A program made the position numbers and the translations under genes. This document shows positions 24,498-36,040 of a stretch of DNA of 64,000 bases, piece after piece. The DNA lies in NCBI RefSeq assembly GCF_019279795.1, contig NC_056747.1:1003702432-1003766431 (forward strand), in the 5' to 3' direction. This DNA is from Protopterus annectens (Eukaryota; Chordata; Ceratodontiformes; Protopteridae). How positions within the stretch are numbered: the stretch's first letter is position 1; every line of letters starts with the position of its first letter. The notes under the pieces were generated by a model. It was not told where the DNA came from and did no database searches. It saw nothing but the letters and a program-made list of their open reading frames with translations.

Positions 24498-24640
24498 TTC
24501 TTTTCCATTGAAACTCAATATTCCTTGAAAAAGCACAGAAAGTGAACATTCCCTGAAAATGCACAAAAGGTCAACAGTCCTTGAAAATGCACTGGAACTC
24601 AACAGATCTTTAAAATACACAGAAAGTCCTTAAGTTACCA
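24498..24640. repeat. Minisatellite, about 35-bp unit, four copies
   Basis: Diverged tandem units follow the pattern TCAACA-TCCTTGAAAATGCAC-AAAGG. Four can be followed from 24518 to about 24628. Confidence 0.7.
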
Positions 24641-24664
24641 GCCTGCTATCCCTGATTGGGGCAT

Positions 24665-24668
<4 letters not shown>

Positions 24669-24724
<56 letters not shown>
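24669..24724. repeat. (CA)n microsatellite
   Basis: About 28 CA units, 40 bases after the minisatellite, within DIRS fossil 2. Confidence 0.95.
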
Positions 24725-24727
<3 letters not shown>

Positions 24728-24869
24728 CCTGTTCTGTTGCTCACTTCTCCATACCTACTCTAATGTATGGATGAACAGAAACTCTCTATCATTTTAATGT
24801 GCATGCGCACACACTAACATACTTTGCTTGTGTTCTTATAGGAGAAATGTAACATACGCAGAGTGTGTT

Positions 24870-25850
24870 CTTAAAGAAGAAATGTAAGTTTTGTGGCAGT
24901 GGGCCCCCAAGCCAATGGGCCCTAGGTCACTGCCTAGGTCGCCTAGTTTTTGGCTCTGGCTCTGGTGGTAGCTCAGAGCTTTCATTTTTTGTCCTGGATC
25001 CCTCTTGTGTAACACTTACAGCCATTATGGACCGTAGTTTAGCCACATCCTCTGTATCTTTTGAGGTCCCCTCAGTGGGCAAAGGAGAATCACTCTTGTC
25101 TGTCCTGTGAGGTGGAATGGGGAAGTTTTCCATTTTTTGTCAGAATGCTGTTCCCATCCCTGGAGAAATAGCTGATGCCATTAATAATGTGGTTGGCCCC
25201 ATTTTTCCTGGAAAAAGAAAAAGAAAACCAAGCATGCATCTATTCCTCCTCAAATTTATTTGGTTAAGTTATTTTACTGGGTCTGGCTCAGGGGTTAATT
25301 AGGCTATTTATCCTTATTTTAAAGTAGTTTCTGGTAAAAGAAAGAGGGATTCCTCTTTTTCTGAAGAGATTCAAGATTCTGAAACTGAATAAGAAAATGC
25401 AGGCTTTTTTTTTCTTCACATTTCTGATTCATACTCAGAGGAGAACTCTGTTTCTGATTCACCCTGTGGGGGGTTCTCTTTGTCTAAGACTATTGATAAA
25501 ATGTCCCAGTGTTTTCAGTGGGAGAACACTAAGGTTTCTCTGTCCCTCAGAAAATCAGATGAGTTGTTACAGAAGGATTTTCCAGAACGTACACCCATTC
25601 CTCTTGTTCTGTCTGCCTTAGAGGATGTTTGTATTACTGCCTTCAATTTTCCTGATAGTCAGACAGCTCTCCCTAATAAGGCAGATAGGATGCATAAAGT
25701 TCCTCAGTCTTTTAAAGTTGTATACACCATTCCCAAACATAACCCAGCAGCTATAACTTTAGTTAAGTCCACTGCAACTAAACACTTAGTTAATTTGAAT
25801 CCTACTCTTTCTGATAAGTATGGGAAAATTATTGATAAGTATTGATTTGT
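24870..25850 (+). pseudogene. DIRS fossil 2, gag-like region
   Basis: The frame near 24875 begins 'KKKCKFCGSGPPSQWALGHC', a reduced version of the Cys/His cluster seen at the start of DIRS gag-like genes (compare 14629). A Ser/Glu-rich region follows, and the frame 25480-25845 has no known domain. Assignment rests on position ahead of the RT and on the Cys cluster. Confidence 0.5.
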
Positions 25851-26679
25851 AGAATTTTGAATTGTCAAGCTTATATGTAGAGTTTGTTCTGATAAATTCT
25901 GAATGTTTTAGGAATGTTTTGTTTGCAATTTCTTCATGTCATGAAAAAGTTGTTTTAACTAACTTAGTTTCTTCTATTGTACAAGTCACTACTCATTGTT
26001 TACAGTGTGTGTATGACTCTGTTGTTACTTCTACCAGGGCTATGGCCTGTGATACCGTTTTGAAGAGATTTTATGGCTGCATTCTCAGGACCTCCCAGAT
26101 TATGTGAAAAATGAGATTTAAAATTTTCCTGTGGATAGAGATTTAGTGTTTGTCTCCCATTCCTGCTGCAGAGGTGATCAAAAAGTGTGATGAAAGAGGC
26201 AAGCTAACCTAGGGGACTTCTAAGATTTTTCTGCCCTCCTTTTCCAAATTGTCAAAGGGATTATTTATGTCTGCACCTAGTTTTGGCAAAAAATATGATA
26301 AATAGTCTCAACAAAATTCAGGTAAACAGATTTTTAAGAAAAAATGGCAAGGAGGGATCCAAACACAAGTATCGAACCTCCCAAAATCAAGGATAGTCCA
26401 ACAAGTCTGAATGACTATTCAAGCAACCTTGTGACACCCCCCACCCTGGCCCCTTTTCTCTTCCAGAAAGTCTGGATCTCCATTTTTCTCTATGGCAACA
26501 GATTGTTTCAGAGAAATAGGTTCTGAAAATCATTCATCAGGGTTACAGATGGCAGTGTGAGGAAATTCCTCCTTTCCAGGGGCCATTCTTCATCCTTCAT
26601 ACCTAACTCTTTTGTTTCCACCTATTCTTTATCACATGCTATCCCATAGAGTGGTAGAATCAGTTCCTCCTTCCCAGGT

Positions 26680-27930
26680 GGGGAAAGTTTTTTTTCAAGG
26701 ATGCTCCTAGTGCCAAAGAAAGAAAATGTTTGGAGACCAGTTCTGGATCTTTCTTTCCTAAACCTGTCTGTGATAGTGCCCAACTTCCAAATGATTCATT
26801 TCACAGCCTGTTACCTCTTCTTCCTCCTTCAAGTTTCCTAGTAACACTATGGCTAAAAGATGCTTATCATCACATCCTTATTCATACAAACTTCAGACTT
26901 TTCTTAAGGTTTTGTGTGTCTGGATCACATTACTAGTTCTCTGCCTTATCCTTTGGGCTATCCACTGCACAAGTGCTCACAAAGTGTCCAACACATTGCA
27001 GGCTACAGGCTATCCCTTTTTTGCATATTTAGATGACTTGCTTATCTTTGTAGAGTCTTTTTCAAAGTGTCAGGAATGTCTCTTTCTGTCTTGGGTGAGA
27101 AATCTCTTATGCAAGCTGGGATAACAAGTGAACATTCAAAAGTCTTGCTCTACTCCTTCAAACAGGATTATGTTCCAGGGATGTCAACTAAACACTTCAG
27201 CTCAAAAAGCTTTTCTTTCACAGAAAAAAATAGATCTTTATTTAGATCTATTTCTAATATTTTCCACTCAGACTTTGTTCACTGCAAGGGAATACTTCAG
27301 TATTTTGGCTTTCATCGCAGCCATGATTCTCATGATACCCCTGGCAAGAATCCGTATGAGAAATATACAGTAGTATCTGAAATGTCTTAGGTCCCAGTAT
27401 CAACACCCTTTATCTTTTCAAATCCCAGTGTGAGGGTTTGTCAGAAGAGAAATCTTTTGGTGGAGACAATGGATATCTTTAAATCCAGGTTTCCCCTTTT
27501 CCCTCCTTGCTCCAAAGCACCTAGTCACCACAGACACCTCAGAGTTTGCTTGGGGAGTAGTTTCAGGAGCGATAAAAGTGCAGAAGGCATGCTTCACCAA
27601 GGGCAAATGCAAGCACATACATATCAAGGAAATGCTTGCCCTGATCAAGGAACTCAACTATCTCAACCATCTTTGGTCCCTGAGACATCTCAAAATGGTT
27701 ACAAACAATAGCACAATCATGTGGTACATCAACAACCAAGGGAAAACTAGATCCTACAACCTTTGCAGACTATCCAAGTTTCCTTGGTATATAGTTTCAA
27801 GATACATTCTCACTCTGCAGGTATCCTATATTCCATCAGAGCAAAACTGTGTGGCAGACAAGCTGAGCACAACAAAGACAGACCTTTATGAATGGAAAAT
27901 AGATCAGGGGTTTTCCAAAATGTGATCCAT
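26680..27930 (+). pseudogene. DIRS fossil 2, RT and RNase H region
   Basis: 'VWRPVLDLSFLNLSV' (near 26730-26776) and 'YRLSLFCIFR'/'LDDLL' near 27005-27045 mark a DIRS-type RT. From about 27530 an RNase H-like segment runs 'AWGVVSGAIKVQKACFTKG', 'EMLALIKELNYL' and 'NNSTIMWYINNQGKTRSYNL', where the family has TDAS..WG, an E..A.. block and DN. It ends 'YIPSEQNCVADKLS', the usual close of the domain. It is part of a broken fossil. Confidence 0.75.
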
Positions 27931-28294
27931 CTGTGGGAAGTTCCTCAAGTAGATCTCTTTGCCCCCTCTCTATGCAATTAACTGGCATTATTCTGTTCCA
28001 GAAGTCCATGCAAGAAGGCTTGGAAAACAGATGCCTTTTTTCCCTTGGACAAGAATGTTCCTGTAAACTTTCTCACCCTTTCCACTGAAGATTCAAAGGA
28101 ATCCTTCAAGATCATTGTGGTGAATCCCTTCTGGCACAGGCAACCATGGTTCTCCCTTCTTTTGGAAATAGCCAGGAGCAATTACCACAAGCTTCCTCAC
28201 AGAATGGATCTACTCACACAAGAAAAGGGGTGTTTGGGGTGTTTGATACACCCAGCATCAACCATCTTCAATTGACTGCCTGGATGATAGGGTC

Positions 28295-28400
28295 TTTTAT
28301 TTTTTTATTTATTTATTTACATTTGTTGACCGGGAGTGTCCGACTAGATGTAGGTCCATTTTCAGCGGAGGCCCGGGGAGAAAAGCTCCACAGTTAAAAT
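28295..28400 (-). mobile_element. L2-like LINE tail fragment inside DIRS fossil 2
   Basis: On the minus strand this is the extreme 3' end of the 22-kb L2-like family: GGAGCTTTTCTCCCCGGGCC, GAAAATGGAC, CCGGTCAACAAATG, then an AAAT-type tail. Only about 110 bases are present, a severely 5'-truncated insertion. Confidence 0.8.
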
Positions 28401-29029
28401 ATACAGACAGTAGTTACATTGGATTTTCCTTTAGGCACCTGTTTACTGAGGATGTGTCGCAGGTACTAATGGAGGCAAGAAAGTCCACTTCTAGAAAGTC
28501 ATATATTAGTGCCAGCAACATAACCAGCACTCATTCAGAGCTAGTTGTTCTCTGGTTGCACAATATTTGTGTGAGTTACTATCCTATGACCTTTCTTATT
28601 CCTCAATAAAGTTTAATTTATCAACCATTTCAGCATGTCTGCTCATTGAGCCATCTCATTCAATGCAGTCTCATGTCACAATGTTCTTGAAAGGAAGTTT
28701 ACATAAGAGGCTTCCAAGAAAAATAGAGGCCCCCTCCTTCGGATCCAAATTCCGTGTTAGAGAAGTTAACATTTGTTCCATCTGAATCAGCTAATTTGTC
28801 TGACTTTAGATTCTTAACATAGAAAACAATTTTAATGATTGCTGTGACCTCTACGAGAAGGGTATTGGAGTTACAAGCTCTTATAGTGAGTTAACCTATT
28901 TCATTTTCCATAGGAACAGTTTTTTGGGGGGAACTAATCCTTCTTTTTCCCTAAAGTGGTATCCGAGTTTACTTTAAGCCAAACTATCCATTTCCCCATT
29001 TTTTCCTGAACCTAAAAATGAGGGAGAAA

Positions 29030-29445
29030 GGATACTCTATACTTTGGATGTCCACAGACTGCTCAGGTACTATGTTGACAGAACTAAATCTTTCAGATCT
29101 TCAGATAAACTATTAATTTCTTGTGAAGGTAAGAAGGGACAATCTGTGTCAAAACGGACTATTTCCAAATGGTTGCCAAAGGCTATTACCTTTTGTTATA
29201 CTCACCATAACAAAACTATTCCAGGCAGGGTCAAGGCCCACTCTACCAGGGCCTTGGCTTCATCTGTGGCTTTTTGGAAAGAGTTGGCATCTTGAAGTAT
29301 TCTAGAAGCTGCCATTTGGTCCTGCGTACATACTTTTACAAAGCACTATAAGCTTGATTCCTTCTCTAGGTCCAGATCAAGCTTTGCTCACACCATTCTC
29401 CAGGGGCTTCTGGACTCTTCTCCTTCTGCCTCCCAAATGTAGTTA
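29030..29445 (+). pseudogene. DIRS fossil 2, tyrosine recombinase
   Basis: The frame 29044-29295 starts 'MDVHRLLRYYVDRTKSFRSS' and includes the Arg-containing block and 'AHSTRALASSVAFW', the H-x-x-R box of the tyrosine recombinase family. A block 'HYKLDS' after it (near 29344) has the position of the nucleophilic Tyr. These enzymes join the circular DIRS copy into target DNA. The closest relative in the window is the minus-strand remnant at 56916-57185. Confidence 0.75.
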
Positions 29446-29462
29446 GCTAAGGTAATTTACTC

Positions 29463-29890
29463 ATATAGCTAAGACTACTGTAACAGTGATCAATATAATG
29501 AATATAGTACAGTTGTATAAATTGAACTTACCATAACGGTACATATTTGAATGATCACTGCTGCAGTAGCATCTCCCATCCTCCATTCCCCTTGTGTTTT
29601 GGTGTGTTTTTAGGCCATGATGTAGACATTTATTTTTTGTTGTTCCTAGCATTGGCCTTTCAGGGTTCAGCCTTCCTTTTTTGCTGGCAGGAAAGCTCTG
29701 AAGGGCTTCACAACCAAACTTGTCTTTTAGTCAGCTCACCTCTAGCTGTTTCATAGTTTGGGTGCATGGAAAGTGCCCTTAAGCTTTGGAAGTTGGCTAG
29801 CTATTATATCCTTGGCAGAATATAACCCCTGTAGCTAAGGCTACAGCAGCAATGATCATTAAAGCATCTACTGTTATGGTAAGTTCTTAC
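29463..29890 (+). repeat. DIRS fossil 2, internal complementary region and right terminal repeat
   Basis: 29527-29570 (CTTACCATAACGGTACAT.., GATCACTGCTGCAGTAGC) is the reverse complement of 29840-29883 near the outer end. 29670-29830 is the terminal repeat proper, matched in reverse at 21895-22060 and again, on the opposite strand, at 56460-56590. Confidence 0.75.
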
Positions 29891-30059
29891 ACAATTGCAC
29901 TTTCTCCCTCTATTTCTGTCAGTATTAATACTAGAAGCAGTTCCACATCATGTAAATACTTGATCTGTTTATCGCATCATATTCTTCACATTATGGACTA
30001 TAGAGTACCAGTAGCATTCTATGTGAAAGATACAAAACAAAAATGATGTATTGAGATTT

Positions 30060-30330
30060 AAGAGCATTTAAATTTGATACAAAAGAGAAATGCTAATGAT
30101 GCTTTGTATTATTATTCTCTGTCTTTCGCTAATTTTAAGAGATTTATTTTTTATACGGAGGATTATGATGAGTCTGAAATTTATTTTGGGGGCTCAGAAA
30201 GCTTACTTGATTTTAAAGAATACAAATGGAAGACATCAGTAAATGCCTCAGTACCCTTAGGCATAAATGAGCACTTACATTTCAAGAGTATGCTCAAGAG
30301 GAGCCAAAAAATATTTTATTTTTCTAACTT
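30060..30330 (+). pseudogene. Penelope-like element remnant, end of GIY-YIG domain
   Basis: The frame 30074-30364 contains 'FANFKRFIFYTEDYDESE' and 'GGSESLLDFKEYKW', then 'PLGINEHLHFK'. This follows the pattern of the last part of Penelope endonucleases, as in the 34.7-kb copy: 'NDFKKFEFFVLDEVE', 'GDSDNLLECKEAYW', 'PGFNETINIK'. The upstream YYIG part is not visible. The copy is old and highly diverged. The sequence from 30365 to 30565 is AT-rich with nothing recognisable. Confidence 0.45.
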
Positions 30331-30565
30331 ACTTTGTTTTAAATTATTGTTCATATTTTTATAACAAAAATTGGTACTTCCATAAATGGTTGTTTATACG
30401 AATACATTTTTAAAGTTATAATCTTTTATTAGTTGCCTAGACAGCATTATGTGTCATAGGATTTGTTTTTTTTATAAGCTGATTGATGCATTTCTTTGCA
30501 TTCAAATCAGTACAGATTATTTTAACTGGCTGAGATGTTTGTTTGAAACAGATTCTAAAGAGGTG

Positions 30566-30796
30566 TTATTTATTCAGAGATGAAAATTCCTCCATTGTAG
30601 TCCTTTCAGCCAGCATGAACAGGGGGTCAGCCATGTCCTCTTTGACTGCTCCAGTGTCCAATACAGACATGAAAGAACCATATTCTCTGGGTCTGGGATT
30701 CACTCTGGTAAATTCTTCTTGGGTAAACCCAGACAAGAGACCATTAGAACAAGCAGATATCCCTCCTTTCAAGTCAGTCCTACTCTGCTGGAACTC
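30566..30796 (-). other. Unassigned open frame, protein-like composition
   Basis: On the minus strand an open stretch of about 76 codons ends in TAA at 30566. It reads for example 'GGISACSNGLLSGFTQEEF' and 'SFMSVLDTGAVKEDM', then 'DPLFMLAERTTMEEFSSLNK'. A T-rich tract ending in AATAAG precedes it at about 30797-30815 and could be a splice acceptor, so it may be a terminal exon or an unrecognised mobile-element gene fragment. No start codon, domain or homologue is recognised. The opposite strand is also open, which weakens the case. Confidence 0.25.
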
Positions 30797-30983
30797 TTAT
30801 TAAGAAAAAAATGTAAGTTAAACCTTATTCGTCTAATGAAGTTATAAAGAAGAATGGGGGGGGGTCTTTTGATGGAGAATCTACTCTGATTTATGAAGAA
30901 ACTCTTTAAAGGTGGGCCTCTGCAAGAGTGGCTAGGAGATATTTTCACAACATGATATCATAAGCAAGATGTATAGTAATTAA

Positions 30984-31447
30984 GGGTCTATATTACATAT
31001 CCGAACGCTTAAATGTTTGAATTGCTAAAGATTGACCTTTAGTGATCGAACATTCAAATGTTCGAATATGTAATAAAATAAAATTTAAAAAAAAAGAAAA
31101 AGGAAAGGGTTTAAGCAGGGGGCAAGCCCCCTTGCACCCCCCACACCCCCCGCTGCTTAAATATACCAACTTTGAAATCGCACTTCAGTGCGCTACAGTG
31201 CGGAAACAGGAAATTTCCCATTCCCTACACTGTAGCGCGATCTTGGAGTTGGTATATTTAAGTATCGGGGGTGGGGGTGGAGAGGGCATGCCCCCCTGCT
31301 TACACCCTTTAGTCTTTTTTTCCTTTTGTTTTTTTTTTTGTTTTTTTTTTAATTTTTATTAATATTCGGACATTTAAATGTTCAATCGCTGAAGGTCAAT
31401 CTTTAGCGATTCGAACATTTAAGCATTCAGATATGTAATATAGACCC
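30984..31447. mobile_element. Foldback (long inverted repeat) element with 8-bp duplication
   Basis: The element begins GGGTCTATATTACATATC and ends with GATATGTAATATAGACCC, its perfect complement. The arms (about 225 bases each) stay complementary to the middle: CTTAAATATACCAACT at 31152 answers AGTTGGTATATTTAAG at 31247, and the CCCCC runs answer GGGGG runs. An exact 8-bp duplication GTAATTAA flanks it (30976-30983 and 31448-31455), a length typical of hAT-type transposition. No transposase is present. Small frames across it are not genes. Confidence 0.85.
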
Positions 31448-31671
31448 GTAATTAAGAGAAGAAGAAATTTGGAACTCCAAAAAGTCCATGAAACATGAAG
31501 AACAGATGGTAGCAAAAGTAATGTCCTGCATTGAGAGCAAACAAGTCTGGTCTAAGGAAGTAGACATATTAAACTTCTAGGATTGGTTGCTACACATAAA
31601 TGCACAAAATGGATGCAGGAAGAAAATAAATGGCCAGTTCTTTTTCAGTTTTATTAGAGAAGCAATCTAGT

Positions 31672-31830
31672 AGTCAGCAGAGAGGATTAAGGTTTGAGCT
31701 GTTAACAAGCAGCTTCTGTGATTCAGGGTTTGATTCTCTCAGCCTCCATTTGCCTGCTGTGTAACTCTTAACATGTCACTTAACCAGGCAATGGTCCTGA
31801 GATGATTATGAAAAAAGTCTGTGTGAAGTA
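31672..31830 (+). repeat. CORE-SINE/MIR-like repeat
   Basis: A tRNA-related head (GAGAGGATTAAGG near 31679; B-box-like GGGTTTGATTCTC at 31727) is followed by GCTGTGTAACTCTTAACATG and TCACTTAACC. These align with the conserved CORE of MIR (GCTGTGTGACCTTGGGCAAG then TTACTTAACC). The order and spacing from B-box to CORE are right. The 3' end is not defined. Confidence 0.6.
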
Positions 31831-32099
31831 GTGATCTGTGCCAGGGGCAGTTCCCCATATATAGGAAGATGAGTTAGCCAGGTTTACTAAGGACTGAAGT
31901 TTCCAAGTGAATAAATTGTAATTGCTAAAATTAAGGATCATTAGACAAGTAAGCTAAGTATATCGAAATCAATAAGCTTGCAGAAAAAGGTGTGCAAACC
32001 ATCCAAATATGTTCCTAAGGCATGAAAATTTATAATTTGTTTCTGGTAATGTTTGCATAATTTTTATATATCAAAAAGGTAAAGCCACACATTTTTTCA

Positions 32100-34110
32100 G
32101 AGGACTTTACCTGTTGGAGGTGTGACACACAACAAAGACGCTTGAGCCTGACCTCCCTGATTTCATTCCACCTTTTTATTTCTCAAAAACTATCTCTGAG
32201 CAAATGTTAACCCTACTTGAACAGATTCGTATTTACTCACCATCTGGACCTGGCAATATCTCTCCTTGATTCTTGTACCACTACAGAAATTTACAACCTT
32301 TGCCTCACCACTAATGCTCTGCCAAATATTTAGGAATCATCTTTTGTCAGGTCAGGCCAAAACCAGAAGTAACCAAGCCTTCTTCCTGCAATCACTTCTG
32401 CCCCATTTCCATCCTACCCACCCTTGGAAAAATTCTAGAAAAAAATTACCTCTTACTTAAAAAAATACCACCTGGTCCATATAAAACATAAAGGATTCTG
32501 GGATGGTAGGAGCACAATGACTGGTCTATGGACACTGACTGATAACATCTTAACTAATATGGATAAATAAAATCTTTCTGGGGCTCTATTTATTGCTTTA
32601 ACCTGTACCTTTGGCATGGTCAACTATCCAATTCTATTTGTCCATCTGCAAGACATTGGGGTCAGCCCTGATGCTACTGTATAGTCCAGACTTTCTATCC
32701 AACCATTCACTCCAGGTAGAGATAGGACCTACTCGTTCCAACAGTTTCCTCATGCACTCTGGAGTCCCATAAGGCTCCATTCCAGCTCCTCTTCTATTCT
32801 CAGTCTCCATCAGCAAACTCCCACTAGACCCGCAACATTTGACACTACTTCTTTGTGCAAATGATATAATCATCTATAGGACTGATCCTTCTCATCATAC
32901 AGCTGAAATTCAACTTCAAAAGGACATCTCTAGCTGAACTCCATTAAACTAGTGCTGAATGCCAAATGCTAAAAACCAAAGTCCATATAATTTAGCACCC
33001 ATAAAAGATTATCCAGACCCCCCTCAGTCCTTTAATATCCTTGACTGCAATAACAATCTCTTTGAAACTAGTATCTTCTTTACATATTTCAGGATGTAGC
33101 TACACCATTCATTAAAGTTTCATCAGTACATAGAAAAGCTGACAGTCAAGATCAACCGTCTACTCATCTGGGACAACAAAATATCTCAGTTCCTCTGACA
33201 TCCAGAAAGGGCTGCTTTAGGAAAAGGCATTCCCCTTGTCCAACTTGATTATGGTCTCCCCTTGCTTGCATTGGCCACTGTCAAAAACAATGCACCTTTC
33301 AGAGCCTCTCTAATAAAATGTGTAAATTCATAGCTAACTCACCGTGGAATGAGCACCACTTCTTTACTCTTTCAAAGGCTAAGTAGCTTCCAGTGCAGGC
33401 CAGATTAAAGCTACTTCTCGGGTCCTTACTCTTCAAATTATTCAGACTTGACATATCTTTGCTGCTTGCTTCCGAACATTTTACTGACACCTAAACCTAG
33501 AACCTAAGAAGCCAAGCCAGGTCTAGCCTCTCCCTACAAACACTTCTTTCAGACTGCACTTTGTCAGCCATTGCTTCTCTGTACTGGCCCCAAAACTATG
33601 GCAGTCACCTCCTCCTGATTTAACTGATCACACAGAGATCTTCCTGTTCAAGTAACAGTTCTAGCAATACTTAATAAAACTGGTAGTACATTTACTTCCC
33701 ATACATCTGATCTATCTGTCACTCATTTTAAACTACAATTCAGCTTACTACAGCATTACTGCTCTAAACTCACTATACATATAATCTAATCCCCTCTTTC
33801 ATCTTACTGGTCTCTATTAGCTTTCTTAGCCATGCAACTACTACCCATATCATCACCATGTCTACTTCTGCTGTAACTCTATTTTGCATTTTCTATTTCA
33901 CTTGTGTAACTGTAAATATATTTGGTTTGTTCTATGTATATGTTGTCTGTCAGATTGTCTGTGCTTACTCATAAATGTACAACATTGTTATTTGTATGCT
34001 GTACATTGTTTTGTTACATTATGAGGTAACCCAGGCTAAGTTTGTAATAAATCATTCTTTGATTAGTGTTCGACCTTGGTAAAACACATTTAAATAAATA
34101 AAATAAATAA
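32100..34110 (+). mobile_element. Degraded L2-like LINE, RT region and 3' end
   Basis: Translated pieces recognisable as L2-type RT are 'TGLWTLTDNILTNMDK' (near 32520-32566), 'NLSGALFIALTCTFGMVNYP' (near 32574-32632), 'ALWSPIRLHSSSSSIL' (near 32755-32800, the GVPQGS area) and 'LCANDIIIYR' (near 32850-32880, where the family has YADD). The C-terminal part runs to about 33650. The 3' UTR ends AACACATTTAAATAAATAAA at about 34110. Frameshifts and stops are many, so this is an old copy. The sequence from 34111 to 34390 shows nothing recognisable. Confidence 0.65.
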
Positions 34111-34732
34111 AAAGAAGCACATGGTGTCACATGTTCTGGGAGTCTGGAAGGATTTAAACATGAACTTCAGGTCTTATTTTATAGAATTTTCCCCAGGGGG
34201 TGCCAGTTACTCCATTATTGTTGGCTGAGCTTTGATTATACAGAGGGATTAACTTATTAACACATCTGTGGCGTGGAATGTCACACCTTTAGCAGCCTAC
34301 ACACATCTTCATTCCAGAGTATTTTCTGGAAAATTAACTTAAAAAGCACAAGATAAACAAAAGGATATATTTTGTGAATAATAAAAGTATTAAAACTACA
34401 CAAATAAAAACACTCTCCAACACTGATGAAAACGAAAACCAAACCAGAAAAGGCACAGTTCTGAATAATCCAAATGACCACAAGCGGACAATCAATTTAG
34501 CGCTTTCATTCACTTTTTAATACGTGAACTTCCTCAGAAACAAATCTCTACCCTAAAAGACTTCCTTTTATACTGAACAATAATTACTAGACAGGAAATG
34601 ACATAACAACCATTTGTACACATGAACTTAAAAAAAATTATACAAATTGTTAAAAAACATCATGAAGAATGAATAATAAACTTTGTGAATATGATGTGCA
34701 TATTTTAAATACTTCCAATGTTAAAATGTAAA

Positions 34733-35090
34733 TCAATATTGATATTTTAAAAAATGTTTTATATTAATGGTCTCATTGAAACCCGGTACACTATTAGCAC
34801 CCAAAAATAACTGCCAATATGCCTCTTTACACTCTAACAAATTATCTGAATCACCGTTTAAAGAGGTTTTTTCTACTTCATCTAAAACAAAAAATTCAAA
34901 TTTCTTGAAATCATTGCATATCATTGCATGTCCTGCTAATGAATTATTTTTGTCTTTTTTTCTAATAGCTAGAACATGTTCATAAATCCTTTGCTTCAAG
35001 TTTCTCATAGTCTTTCCTATATAGTAACTGTTGCAGGATGAACATGTTGTAATGTAGACTACCTGCTCGCTGTTCTATGATACCCTTTAT
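34733..35090 (-). pseudogene. Penelope-like GIY-YIG endonuclease, minus copy
   Basis: On the minus strand the segment reads 'TTCSSCNSYYIGKTMRNLKQ' then 'RIYEHVLAIRKKDKNNSLA', then 'NDFKKFEFFVLDEVE' and 'NLLECKEAYW'. The YYIG and following Arg and Glu residues match the GIY-YIG nuclease used by Penelope-like elements to nick target DNA. It would be fused to the RT in one protein. Here a frameshift near 35000 separates the two. Confidence 0.8.
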
Positions 35091-35993
35091 GTGCCATATT
35101 TCATTGACTATAGGAAGTGGAAAAGCTATCCTATAGTCCTTCTTTTGATCATGCTTTGTTTCCAATTTACATTCAGTTGGTCCTACTAATATATCTAAAG
35201 AATGTAAAATGGGGGATGCTACCCCTTTTCTCAAGTACAATACTTCCTTTTCTACTTTTTGTATCCATGCTCTATCATAACCACTGGAAACAAAAAGACC
35301 TCTCAAAAACTGCACTTCTTCCTTGCATGTGTTCTCGTCAGTTGTTAGTCTACTCAACCGTATCAGTTGCCCTTTTACTACTCCCTTTTTCATATGCTGT
35401 GGGTGGGCACTATCCTTATGCAAATATTGATTGGCAAAAACTGGCTTCCTATATATTTTACTTACAAATCTCTTATTTTCTCTATCTATACAGATGTTTA
35501 AATCCAAGTAATTTATGGACTCTCCAAATCCACTTAGTTTGAATTCTAAAAATTCTGTTGTGATATTCAAATCTTGTACCATATTAATAAATTCTGCCCG
35601 ATTACCATTCCAAATAAAAAACAAATTGTCTATAAATCTATAGTAGATTTGTACTTTACCAAAACTCGAATGTTGTTTAAGAAATTTTTGCTCCCAGTTT
35701 GCCATTACTAAATTTGCAAAGGATGGTGCAACTCTTGCCCCCATAGCTACACTTGATGTCTGTTTGTAATAAACTCTGTTAAATTTAAAATAGTTATTTG
35801 CCAGTACCAGCTCCATCATGTCACATATGGTATTTATTTTTACTCCTGTAAAATCAGTGTGGTTTGCCAGATATTCTCTTAGATACTCTATACCTGCCTC
35901 TTGTTCAATGGAAGTATAAAGGGACTTAACATCCAAAGTACCAAAATAAATGGTCTCTTCCGGTAATTTATAGTCTCTCAATATTTCCAACAA
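34980..35993 (-). pseudogene. Penelope-like reverse transcriptase, minus copy
   Basis: An open frame of 337 codons encodes a Penelope-type RT. 'TLDVKSLYTSI' (residues 19-29) holds the first catalytic Asp, 'SVAMGARVAPSFANLVMA' (81-98) is the motif B equivalent, and 'YYRFIDNLFFIW' (117-128) is the active-site box, with the usual IDD reading IDN. 'SGFGESINYLDLNI' and 'RKPVFANQYLHKDSAHP' follow, both typical of the family. The N-terminus is lost at the junction with the plus copy, so the Met is not the natural start. The Asn in the box makes activity unlikely. The EN linkage points to a Poseidon/Neptune-type element; the subfamily is uncertain. Confidence 0.85.
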
Positions 35994-36040
35994 ATGTCAA
36001 GAATGTCTTAAATAGAATTCAGATTGTTGAACGACAGGAT

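Larger units (their letters stand above)
21893..29890 (+). mobile_element. DIRS-like retrotransposon, fossil 2, split by later insertions
   Basis: A left terminal repeat (about 21895-22060) matches in reverse the right terminal repeat (about 29670-29830; shared piece AAGCCCTTCAGAGCTTTCCTG with small differences). Between them are a gag-like region, RT, RNase H and tyrosine recombinase in DIRS order. An L2-like LINE (22205-23768), a SINE (24255-24405), a minisatellite and a short antisense L2 tail (28295-28400) lie inside. Without them the length is about 6 kb, usual for DIRS. It is broken, with many breaks. Pairing of the left repeat with this body is likely but not proven. Confidence 0.7.

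Noticed and set aside
31042-31362. 106-codon frame inside the foldback element
   Set aside because: It is produced by A-, C- and G-runs of the inverted repeat arms.
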